From positions 1-64,000 of the forward strand of contig JADLEX010000056.1 of assembly GCA_020845895.1 (NCBI GenBank): a stretch of 64,000 nt of DNA, in the 5' to 3' direction. The DNA comes from Deltaproteobacteria bacterium (GTDB taxonomy: Bacteria > Lernaellota > Lernaellaia > JACKCT01). Position numbers and translations under genes: made by a program. Shown in pieces: positions 57,243-64,000 of the stretch. The number at the start of each line of letters is the position of its first letter. Within the stretch, counting starts at the first letter, position 1. The notes beneath the pieces are model-generated. The model did no database searches. It was not told where the DNA came from and worked only from the letters and a program-made list of their open reading frames with translations.

Positions 57243-58447
57243 TGTTGTGGAATACGGTGATCCTTGCCCTCCGGGCTATTCGCCGCAATTTGCTGCGTTC
57301 GTTTCTCACCACCCTCGGGATCGTCATCGGCATCGCCGCCGTCATCACGCTGGTCACCCTGGGCAACGGCGCGACCAAATCCGTTTCCGACCAGATCGCC
57401 GCAATGGGCACCAATCAACTCATGATGATCCCCGGCCAACGCATGGGACCGGGCTCCGAAATGGGTGCATCCGCTTTTGTGAATGCGGACGCCGACGCGA
57501 TTCGCAACCAGATCACGGGCGCGCGTGATGTCGCGCTGGTTGCGGGCAAAGCGACGACCGTCGTCCATCAATCTCAGGCGTGGTCCACGCAGGTCACGGG
57601 GACAAACAACGAATTCTTCACCGCGGGAAGCTGGAAGATGGCGCTTGGGCGCACGTTCACCGACGCCGAGGAACGCGCGGGAAAGTCGGTGTGCGTGATT
57701 GGGGAGACCATCCGGGACAAGCTGTTTGACGGCGCGAATCCGGTCGGTTCCGAAATCCGCCTCACGGGATTCAGTTGCGAAGTGATCGGCCTGCTCCAGG
57801 GCAAGGGCCAGTCCGCCATGGGACAGGATCAGGACGACGTCGTCGTGATGCCGCTGCGCACGGTGCAACGCCGACTCACCGGCAGCCAGGACATCGCGCG
57901 AATCATGGTCGCGGTGCGCGATGAGGGCTCCGTCGACGCGGTCAAGCAACAACTGGTTTTACTGTTACGCGAGCGGCGCAAGATCGGCGAAACCGAGGAA
58001 GACGATTTTCGCGTATTGGACACCCGGCAACTCGCGGAAACGCTGACCGGTACGACTCGAATTCTCACCATGCTGCTCGGCTGCGTGGCGGCCGTGAGCC
58101 TGCTGGTCGGCGGAATCGGCATCATGAATATCATGCTCGTCTCGGTCACCGAACGCACGCGCGAGATCGGCATCCGGCTCGCTATCGGCGCTTTGGAACG
58201 AGACGTGTTGCTGCAATTCCTCATCGAGGCGATGGTCTTATCCAGTCTCGGCGGCGTTGTGGGCATCGCCCTGGCGGCGGCGGCTTCGATTGGGCTCGCG
58301 GGCGTGATGGGCGTACCCTTCCTCTTCAACTCCAACATCAATTTGCTGTCATTTCTTTTTTCCGCGGCGATCGGCGTGATCTTCGGCTATTTCCCGGCGC
58401 GACGCGCAGCCGGCCTGAACCCCATCGACGCGCTGCGGTACGAGTGA
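57242..58447 (+). CDS. MacB-like ABC permease (FtsX domain)
   Basis: This inner-membrane permease has 401 aa and four helices: one at residues about 17-40, then after a large periplasmic MacB-type domain (about 45-265) three more near 280, 330 and 365. It begins RAIRRNLLRSFLTTLGIVIGIAAVI, the standard MacB/FtsX entry, and ends RRAAGLNPIDALRYE, a typical MacB C-terminus. MacB pumps are mechanotransmitters that drive substrates through the adaptor, not across the inner membrane. The substrate (antibiotic, lipid or peptide) is unknown; no TolC-like gene lies in the window. Confidence 0.93.
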
Positions 58448-58591
58448 GCACCGCGAAGTTCATTTCCCCATGCCGTCGGCGATGGCCGACCGTCATATTT
58501 GGGGAGGAACTCCAGGATCTTCGCCGGGCCGGACGCCGAAAACAGGGAAGGCTGCTCACGTTCGCGAACAGCCTTACAGGGGTCTGATAGA

Positions 58592-58664
58592 CGTCCCCAA
58601 CGGGACTCGAACCCGTGTTGCCGACGTGAAAGGCCGGAGTCCTGGACCGCTAGACGATGGGGAC
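58592..58664 (-). tRNA. tRNA-Glu (anticodon TTC)
   Basis: The 73-base gene reads GTCCCCATCGTCTAG at the 5' end, and its acceptor stem pairs GTCCCC with GGGGAC. The anticodon stem CCGGC/GTCGG encloses loop CTTTCAC with anticodon TTC, and the T arm ACGGGTTCGAGTCCCGT is complete. The discriminator base is G. CCA is not encoded. The gene stands alone downstream of the efflux operon, on the opposite strand. Confidence 0.95.
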
Positions 58665-58905
58665 GCACCGTACGGAACGGACGCTTGATCTAATGGAAAT
58701 CCCTTGGGGTGTCAATCGCGCGCGGGCCGTTGGCGACGGGTTCGGCACGCGCGGATCGGTCGGGCGCCGGATGCCCGCCGCATCGCAGGTCGGGGTCATG
58801 GGAATTGCGAAACTGACCGTCGGTCAGATATTATTCATGATGTTCGACATTCGCTCCGATATCACGGTTCAGGCGGGCGCGCTCGGCCCGACCACGGAGG
58901 GGCTC
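58665..58905. other. Gap upstream of the Asp-tract lipoprotein
   Basis: The frame of the next gene stays open here, but the good ribosome-binding site and signal sequence place its start at 58906. No other feature is clear; it should contain the tRNA-Glu promoter. Confidence 0.4.
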
Positions 58906-60048
58906 ATGCGTGGATTGGCGACTCTCGGCGCACTGATCTTGGCATTGTTCGGCGCGATCGGCTGCAGCTGCGGCGGCGAAGAGGAATCCACCGGCCGCTT
59001 CGGCGGAGCGAACGAGGAAGAAAACGTCGTCCCGCAATGCGACTACGGAGATGCGCCGCTTCAGGGCTTCGTGCTGGCTCCGGACGGCGAGACGCACGTG
59101 GGCGGCGCGACGGTGGAGGTGCCGGAACTCGGCCTCGAGACGATGTCCGATGTGGAAGGTTACTATTCTTTCGAATCGGTCGAAGGCGGATTCCAGCAAC
59201 TGACGGCTCGGAAAGGCGAGTATGTCGGCGACGCCAGCGCGCAGATCTGCGCAGGCGAAGACAACAAGAAAGACGTCATCGTGCGCCCGCCGCCGCACAC
59301 GATCGCCGTCGTCCCCGGCGACTACGACACCGTGCAGGAGGTGCTGAAGGGCATGGGGTTCGTCGAGGGGACGGACTTCGACATGCTGACGCCGACCGAC
59401 CTGGAGGACGAGGCAAAGATCGGGACCTACACTTACCTGTTCCTCAACTGCACCGCGGACCCGAATGTCGAGCCCGCGGGAAGCGATGACGACGTAGCGG
59501 ACGACGACACCGTCGACGACGACGTTGCGGATGACGACGTGACTGATGACGACATGGCAGACGACGATACCGTCGCGACCTCGGGGGCCAGTGACATCGA
59601 ACCGCTCGACGTCGGCATGGTCAACGAGAACCTGTTCAACTTCGTGCAGGCGGGAGGACGGCTCTACGCATCGGACTGGTCCTTCGAATACGTGGAGTAT
59701 GTGTGGCCCGACGCCATCTCCTTTCCGTTCGATCCGAAGATCGGCCCCGGGAGCTATGAAATCCTCGCCGACGTCGTGGACGCGGATCTCGCGGAGCATC
59801 TCGGCAAGACGCAGATCGAAATCTATTTCGACCTGCCGATCTGGGTGGTGATGGACGGCGTCGGCGAGGGCACGTCGGTTCTCGTGCGCGGATCGTTCGC
59901 CACGGAATTCGTGTCGTTTACGGACATCCCATTGCTCGCGCGCTTCGACGCCGGCGAGGGGCGCGTGACCTACACGTCGTTCCACAACGAAGCGCAGGTC
60001 ACGGACGACGTGTACCGGCTCTTGTCGTACCTGATGTTCAACCTCTGA
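58906..60048 (+). CDS. Lipoprotein with CarboxypepD_reg-like and GATase1-like domains and internal Asp tract
   Basis: This 380-aa protein has lipobox AIGC (Cys about residue 20), followed by a short Cys/Glu-rich linker. Residues about 45-110 form a carboxypeptidase-regulatory-type beta-sandwich (GFVLAPDGETHVGGATVEV...GYYSFESVEGGFQQL). A Rossmann-like region starts at IAVVPGDYDTVQEVLKGM and continues after the tract as LFNFVQAGGRLYASDWS, typical of class I glutamine-amidotransferase-like folds used for binding. The 30-residue DDDVADDD-type tract sits inside that domain (about 192-225), an odd place for a linker. GGAGG precedes ATG 58906. Confidence 0.75.
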   Translation: MRGLATLGALILALFGAIGCSCGGEEESTGRFGGANEEENVVPQCDYGDAPLQGFVLAPDGETHVGGATVEVPELGLETMSDVEGYYSFESVEGGFQQLTARKGEYVGDASAQICAGEDNKKDVIVRPPPHTIAVVPGDYDTVQEVLKGMGFVEGTDFDMLTPTDLEDEAKIGTYTYLFLNCTADPNVEPAGSDDDVADDDTVDDDVADDDVTDDDMADDDTVATSGASDIEPLDVGMVNENLFNFVQAGGRLYASDWSFEYVEYVWPDAISFPFDPKIGPGSYEILADVVDADLAEHLGKTQIEIYFDLPIWVVMDGVGEGTSVLVRGSFATEFVSFTDIPLLARFDAGEGRVTYTSFHNEAQVTDDVYRLLSYLMFNL

Positions 60049-60072
60049 CGCCGCGCGGCGCGAAACCCCACG

Positions 60073-60104
60073 ACGGAGCCGGAAATTCCCCGGCTCCGTT
60101 TTTT
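60073..60104 (+). terminator. Intrinsic terminator after the Asp-tract lipoprotein
   Basis: ACGGAGCCGG (60073-60082), a loop of 7 and CCGGCTCCGT (60090-60099) form a perfect stem followed by a run of T residues. It is 24 bases after the stop. Confidence 0.92.
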
Positions 60105-60105
60105 G

Positions 60106-60135
60106 TTGTCGTTTCCGGGCCTTGGCGCTTATAAT
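60106..60135 (+). promoter_or_regulatory. Sigma-70 promoter of the penicillin acylase-type gene
   Basis: The -35 TTGTCG (60106-60111), an 18-base spacer and a perfect -10 TATAAT (60130-60135) are seen. AAGGAGG follows at 60158-60164. It begins directly after the preceding terminator, so the gene is monocistronic. Confidence 0.78.
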
Positions 60136-60171
60136 CCTTCGTCTTGTCATGACGTCGAAGGAGGACGACCG

Positions 60172-62859
60172 ATGTTCGCGGTACGTTTGCGTGCTTTGGT
60201 GTGGGTGTTCGCGCTCATTTGCGCAATGACGTTCGTCGCCGGCTGCGGCGACGACGACGATGACGACGATTCCGGCGGCGATGACGACGCCGACGACGAT
60301 ACGGACGATGACACGGGCGACGACGACAGCCCCGTGCTCGACGTTCCGCCCGACGAGACGATCGACATTCCGGGCCTTTCCGGCGAGGCGCGCGTCGCGT
60401 TCGACGAGTACATGATCCCCTACGTCTTCGCGCGCACCACCGAGGACGCCGTGAAGGTCATGGGCTACGTGCAGGCGATGCAGCGATTTTTCCAGATGGA
60501 CTTCTACCGTCACTTCGCGCAGGGCCGCCTGACCGAAATCGCCGGCGACGTGGCGATCGGCGTGGACATCGAGCAGCGCGTCAACTTCATGGCCGCCGAC
60601 GGCCGCTCGGTCTTCGAGCACATCGACGAGGCCATGGACGCCGAGCTCAAAACACTGCTCGAAAACTATGCCGAGGGCGTCAACGCGTGGCTCAATGCCC
60701 GCCGCGCCGAGCCTCAGCCCATCGGCTGGCCCGACGAATACGGATTCTTCGCGCTCCAGCCCGATGACGTTCCCGACTGGACCGTGATCGACACCATTTC
60801 GTTCGCGCGCTACCAGACCTGGGATCTGTCCAACTCGCTCTACAACGAGATCTATCTCACGGACTGGGCCGACGCCCTGCCGGGCGACCTGTACGACACC
60901 ATGTTCACGCGCGCGATGGCGACCGACACGGTGGTGCTCGACGGCGCCAAATCGGCGGCCAAGTCGGGGGCGAAGTCGGCCGGCAAATCGGGAACGCCGT
61001 CGGCGCCCCAGCGCGTGCTCCCCGAGGGCTACCAGGGCCTGCGGCGCGTGCTCGAATCGATGCGCGCCAATGCCGCGTTCAAACCCGTTTCGCCGAACGG
61101 CGAGGCGAGCAACAACTGGATCGTGTCGCCCGACATCAACAACGGCGTCGGATTCCTCGCCAACGATCCGCATCTGAGCCTCTCGTACCCGTCCGTCTTT
61201 CATCTTGCCTACATGGACACCAAGGAACTCGGCGCGGGCGACATGCGCACGTGGGGCGCGATGTTCGGCGGCGCGCCGATCGTCGCCATCGGGGCGAACG
61301 AAAACCTCGCGTGGGGCGAGACCGTCGCGGGCTTCGACGTGCTCGACGTGTACGCCGAGACGCTCGTGCTCGACGGCGGCGAGCCGGTGGCCGTGGAGTT
61401 CGACGGCGGCGAGATCGACCTCGTCAAATCCACCGAGTCCTTCGCGCTGCCCGGCGGCGGCGAGATCACGCAGGACATCTACGTGGTGCCGCATCACGGC
61501 CCCATCCTGCCCGATTCGATCGACGGCACGACCGCGATGTCGTTCCGCTGGACCGGACACGAGCCGTCGCAGGAGCCCCTCGCGTTTCGGCAGCTCGCCG
61601 TCGCGACGAACGTGGATGAAGGTTTCGCGGCCATCGAAAACTTCCAGGTCGGCGCGCAGAATTTCGTCCTGCAGGACACGAACGGCGACCTCGGCTACTT
61701 CCCCAATGCCCGCGTGCCCGAGCGTTCCTGGGCCGCGACGCACAAGCCGTGGTTCGTGCTGCCCGGCGACGGATCGGCCGAGTGGGAAGGCGATATCGCC
61801 GACATGCCGCAGGTCAAGAACCCCGCCAAGGGCTGGCTCGTCACCGCCAACAACGACATCAACGGCACCTTGCAGTCGGGCGACCCGACCGACGGGGACC
61901 ATTACTGGTACTTCGAGCGCGACATCGGCTATCGCGCCCAGCGCATCACGGAAATGCTCACCGAGCAGCTCGCCGGCGACGGCATCACGGTGGAGTCCAC
62001 GCAGGCGACGCAGTTCACCGTGCAGGACAACTACGCCCGCGACCTCATCACGGCGACGCTCGACGTGCTGAATAGCGACATGACCGATCTGTCGGACGAC
62101 GCGGTGGACATGGTGGGATTCTGGGAAGACTGGACCTTCGAGACGCACTCCGGCCTCGCGGGCTCCGATCCGAACGGCGCGGCGTCGGACGACGCGGATG
62201 TGCTCGCGGCGGCGGTGGCGGCGATGGGCTTCGCCGAGTACGACATCGAGCTGCGCGTCGCGACCTTCGGCGACGAGGTGACCGACGCCGGGTACGACTA
62301 TCCCTACGGATGGACCGAGACGCAGGTCGCGATTCTCGGCCTGCTCGACGACGAGAGCAACGATTTTTGGGACGACGTCTCCACGGTGCCGGTCGAGACG
62401 CGCCGCGAGATCATCGTGAGCGCGATCAACGACACGGTCGCGGCCATCGCGGGATGGGACGAGTTCGACGGCGCGCCGATCGAGGATTGGCTGTGGGGCC
62501 GCAAGCATCATCTGATGCTCGGCCACGTGGCGTTCTCGGCGTTCGGCCTGCCGGGTTTCGACCTCGGCCCCTTCGCGATTCCCGGCTCCGACAATACCCC
62601 CAACGTGGCGGGGTACGACGAGAGCAATACGGACTTCGAGACCACGTCGGGCCCGAGTCTGCGTATCATCCATGAATTTGTGGACGGCGAGATCACCACG
62701 CACGTGCATTATCCCGGCGGGCAGATTCCGGTGACCGGCGATCCGAACCAGCAGGATATGCTCGCGAACTGGCTGACCGGCGACTACTACGAGATGCCGC
62801 ACGCGGTGCAGCCGATTCTCGATGCGACCGAATACATGATGGCGTTCGTCAGCGAATAA
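60172..62859 (+). CDS. Penicillin acylase-family amidase (lipoprotein) with Asp-rich linker
   Basis: This 895-aa N-terminal-nucleophile hydrolase has lipobox VAGC, and the linker GDDDDDDDSGGDDDADDDTD starts directly after the Cys. The family makes an inactive precursor that cleaves itself ahead of a Ser. Here the likely nucleophile is S313 in GEASNNWIVSPD. A Lys/Ser/Ala-rich stretch (about residues 262-280) lies upstream and may be part of the spacer removed between the alpha and beta chains. Family members cleave amides such as penicillins, N-acyl-homoserine lactones or other acyl amides; the substrate here is unknown. It would act at the cell surface or periplasmic face. Confidence 0.88.
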   Translation: MFAVRLRALVWVFALICAMTFVAGCGDDDDDDDSGGDDDADDDTDDDTGDDDSPVLDVPPDETIDIPGLSGEARVAFDEYMIPYVFARTTEDAVKVMGYVQAMQRFFQMDFYRHFAQGRLTEIAGDVAIGVDIEQRVNFMAADGRSVFEHIDEAMDAELKTLLENYAEGVNAWLNARRAEPQPIGWPDEYGFFALQPDDVPDWTVIDTISFARYQTWDLSNSLYNEIYLTDWADALPGDLYDTMFTRAMATDTVVLDGAKSAAKSGAKSAGKSGTPSAPQRVLPEGYQGLRRVLESMRANAAFKPVSPNGEASNNWIVSPDINNGVGFLANDPHLSLSYPSVFHLAYMDTKELGAGDMRTWGAMFGGAPIVAIGANENLAWGETVAGFDVLDVYAETLVLDGGEPVAVEFDGGEIDLVKSTESFALPGGGEITQDIYVVPHHGPILPDSIDGTTAMSFRWTGHEPSQEPLAFRQLAVATNVDEGFAAIENFQVGAQNFVLQDTNGDLGYFPNARVPERSWAATHKPWFVLPGDGSAEWEGDIADMPQVKNPAKGWLVTANNDINGTLQSGDPTDGDHYWYFERDIGYRAQRITEMLTEQLAGDGITVESTQATQFTVQDNYARDLITATLDVLNSDMTDLSDDAVDMVGFWEDWTFETHSGLAGSDPNGAASDDADVLAAAVAAMGFAEYDIELRVATFGDEVTDAGYDYPYGWTETQVAILGLLDDESNDFWDDVSTVPVETRREIIVSAINDTVAAIAGWDEFDGAPIEDWLWGRKHHLMLGHVAFSAFGLPGFDLGPFAIPGSDNTPNVAGYDESNTDFETTSGPSLRIIHEFVDGEITTHVHYPGGQIPVTGDPNQQDMLANWLTGDYYEMPHAVQPILDATEYMMAFVSE

Positions 62860-62877
62860 TCCGCGCGCCCAAATCGC

Positions 62878-62904
62878 CCGGCGTCGCCTTCGCGGCGGCG
62901 CCGG
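62878..62904. terminator. GC-rich hairpin between convergent genes
   Basis: CCGGCGTCGCC and GGCGGCGCCGG (10 of 11 pairs) with a TTCGC loop. There is no T-run, so it may be a weak bidirectional terminator or mRNA end. Confidence 0.4.
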
Positions 62905-62980
62905 AGCGAGGCGCAACCGGGTCTGTGCCCGGAGGACGCAAAGGCTCGAACCTCAACTGTTCCGAACGGCCGGATTCGCG

Positions 62981-63793
62981 TCAGCGTTCCGCGGAAGCCA
63001 GCACCTGCGCGCGGCGGCGCAGCCGGAACTTGCGCCAGAAGTAGCGCGGCGCGCTCGACAGCAGGTGGATGTAGCCGACCTGCAGCACCTCATCGCCTTC
63101 GTCGAAGCTGAGCAGGTTGGTGTAGTAGTCGTTCACCGTGCGGTTGCGATGGTGGAACGAGCGCTCCTCGGCTTCCTTCTGGAAGACCGTGTCCTTCACG
63201 CTGCCCCGGAACACAAATGCGTCCGGATCGAAGATCGCTCCCGGCAGAACGTACATGGCGTCGCGATACTTCACGTCGATCGCCGCCGCGATGCGCCGGT
63301 GCGTTTCGCCGGGCTTCGCCGAGGTGAACGGCGTGGGATACACGGCGTCGAAGTGCATGGCCACGTTGCCGAGCGACGACAGCACGCACGCGCAGTTGCT
63401 GATCCACAGTCGCCCGAAGGGACGGTAGCGAAGCGCGTAGCCGATGACGGCCTTCGACGTGAGCTTGTGCGTGAGTCCGTATTTGCGGTCCTCGGGACGC
63501 ACGCACGTGAGGCCGAGGTGCATGACGTCGCCGACGCCGGGAACGCGCAGCATCACCGTCGAGCAGAACCCCGCCATGCGTCCGTCGGGCCGGCGCGCCA
63601 CGGCGATGACCTTGTCGGCGAGCGCCTCGCGCGTGCCCACAAGGCACTGGTACTCGGGGATTTCGTCGAAGCACGTCGCGGCGACCTCGCGCAGCTCGGC
63701 GACGAGGGCGTCGCGCTCGCGGTCGCTCATGTGGCGGCCGGGACGGATGAGGAGGCGGATCTCGTGAGCCTGACCGTTTCGGTTCGCGCTCAT
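62981..63793 (-). CDS. GNAT-like acyltransferase-associated protein, 270 aa
   Basis: Not recognised with certainty. Residues about 35-130 look like a GNAT fold (VAARR...MAGFCSTVMLRVPGVGDVMHLGLTCVRPEDRKYGL), with the VRPEDRKYGLTHKL loop placed like the acyl-CoA-binding motif. The C-terminal half is basic and ends RRRAQVLASAER. It overlaps the upstream acyltransferase gene by 4 bases (ATGA), so it likely works with a lysophospholipid or N-acyl pathway. One possibility is an N-acyl amino acid synthase of the FeeM type. ATG 63793 with GGAAAGGA upstream was chosen; the frame opens further upstream inside the neighbour. Confidence 0.6.
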   Translation of the reverse strand: MSANRNGQAHEIRLLIRPGRHMSDRERDALVAELREVAATCFDEIPEYQCLVGTREALADKVIAVARRPDGRMAGFCSTVMLRVPGVGDVMHLGLTCVRPEDRKYGLTHKLTSKAVIGYALRYRPFGRLWISNCACVLSSLGNVAMHFDAVYPTPFTSAKPGETHRRIAAAIDVKYRDAMYVLPGAIFDPDAFVFRGSVKDTVFQKEAEERSFHHRNRTVNDYYTNLLSFDEGDEVLQVGYIHLLSSAPRYFWRKFRLRRRAQVLASAER

Positions 63794-64000
63794 GCGGCGG
63801 TCCTTTCCCAAAGACAGGTGTTGGCGTCGTCGATCCAGTTTTGCGCCGCGCGGCAAAGATCCTCGCCGGACGAGCCGGAAAGAGCGGGGCCGAAGGAGAC
63901 GGACACGCGCACGCGCCGTTTGCCGAGCTGACGAAGGAAATGCGCGACGAAAGTGTCGTCGCCGACCCATGCGTCGCCGGGGTCTTCGTAGCGGATGGCG
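63790..64000 (-). CDS. Lysophospholipid acyltransferase (PlsC-like), C-terminal part
   Basis: This is the 3' end of a gene that runs off the window edge; about 69 codons are visible. The translation AIRYEDPGDAWVGDDTFVAH followed by FLRQLGKRRVRVSVSFGPAL is typical of the C-terminal region of 1-acyl-glycerol-3-phosphate acyltransferases, after the catalytic HxxxxD domain. The frame is open to the edge and stops at TGA 63790-63792, overlapping the next ATG. Acyl donor and acceptor are unknown. Confidence 0.7.
   Translation of the reverse strand, partial: AIRYEDPGDAWVGDDTFVAHFLRQLGKRRVRVSVSFGPALSGSSGEDLCRAAQNWIDDANTCLWERTAA

Noticed and set aside
58831..62916. A 1361-codon open frame on the minus strand antisense to two lipoprotein genes
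   Set aside because: It is a shadow of GC-rich codon use: it is His/Arg/Val-rich, has no family motifs, and spans the well-supported terminator and promoter between the two real genes.

Overview
The window is GC-rich DNA from a Gram-negative bacterium. It carries lipoproteins with lipoboxes, FadL-type and other barrel-like outer-membrane proteins, periplasmic multiheme cytochrome, NtrC-type two-component regulation and an EttA ABC-F protein. Exported proteins with long Asp-rich tracts, a cytochrome/Fe-S/NrfD operon, a TPR protein with a domain known from myxobacterial kinases, and archaemetzincin point to a deltaproteobacteria-grade lineage (Myxococcota, Desulfobacterota or a neighbouring uncultivated phylum). 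No rRNA is present, so this placement is inference. The single tRNA is tRNA-Glu(TTC). No prophage, insertion sequence with a transposase, or CRISPR array was seen.

Layout. 0.1-9.9 kb: unknown conserved protein, RhlE helicase, an exonuclease/phosphatase-like remnant, HDAC-family deacetylase plus polyprenyl synthase, hybrid histidine kinase, CPA2 antiporter, exported barrel-like protein. 10-16 kb: GT-C membrane transferase, beta-propeller lipoprotein, secreted DUF2961 (GH172-type) protein, membrane-anchored unknown. 16.1-20 kb: repeat-rich gap, then a large subtilase. 20-24 kb: a five-gene, translationally coupled redox operon (GcvH-like, tetraheme cytochrome, Tat-exported Fe-S protein, NrfD, second GcvH-like) closed by an intrinsic terminator. 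24.4-30.1 kb: histidine kinase and NtrC-type regulator, archaemetzincin, membrane sulfatase-like enzyme. 30.2-32 kb: AbiE-like toxin-antitoxin pair with promoter and operator. 32-38.9 kb: FadL-type porin, small exported proteins, large membrane protein, molybdopterin oxidoreductase. 39-42.4 kb: glycosyltransferase, flippase, MsrA. 42.5-44.5 kb: a second AbiE-like pair. 44.5-49.6 kb: DUF1566 lipoprotein, then an AT-richer island with a paralogous lipoprotein/TPR pair and a small winged-helix protein. 49.6-54.3 kb: EttA, a structured non-coding stretch, radical SAM protein, AbfD-like dehydratase. 54.4-58.4 kb: TetR plus MacA/MacB-type efflux operon. 58.6-64 kb: tRNA-Glu, two Asp-tract lipoproteins (one a penicillin acylase-type amidase), and a GNAT-like protein coupled to a truncated acyltransferase.

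Themes. (1) Asp-rich tracts sit next to cysteines: directly after the lipidated Cys in two lipoproteins, and directly before a terminal Gly-Cys-Gly-Cys in two secreted enzymes. This suggests an undescribed C-terminal anchoring tag. (2) The redox operon carries two divergent GcvH-like proteins that lack the lipoyl lysine. (3) Two AbiE-type operons lie 11 kb apart, each with a recognisable promoter/operator. (4) Intergenic gaps hold three families of palindromic repeats, and one composite element of about 240 bp occurs twice.
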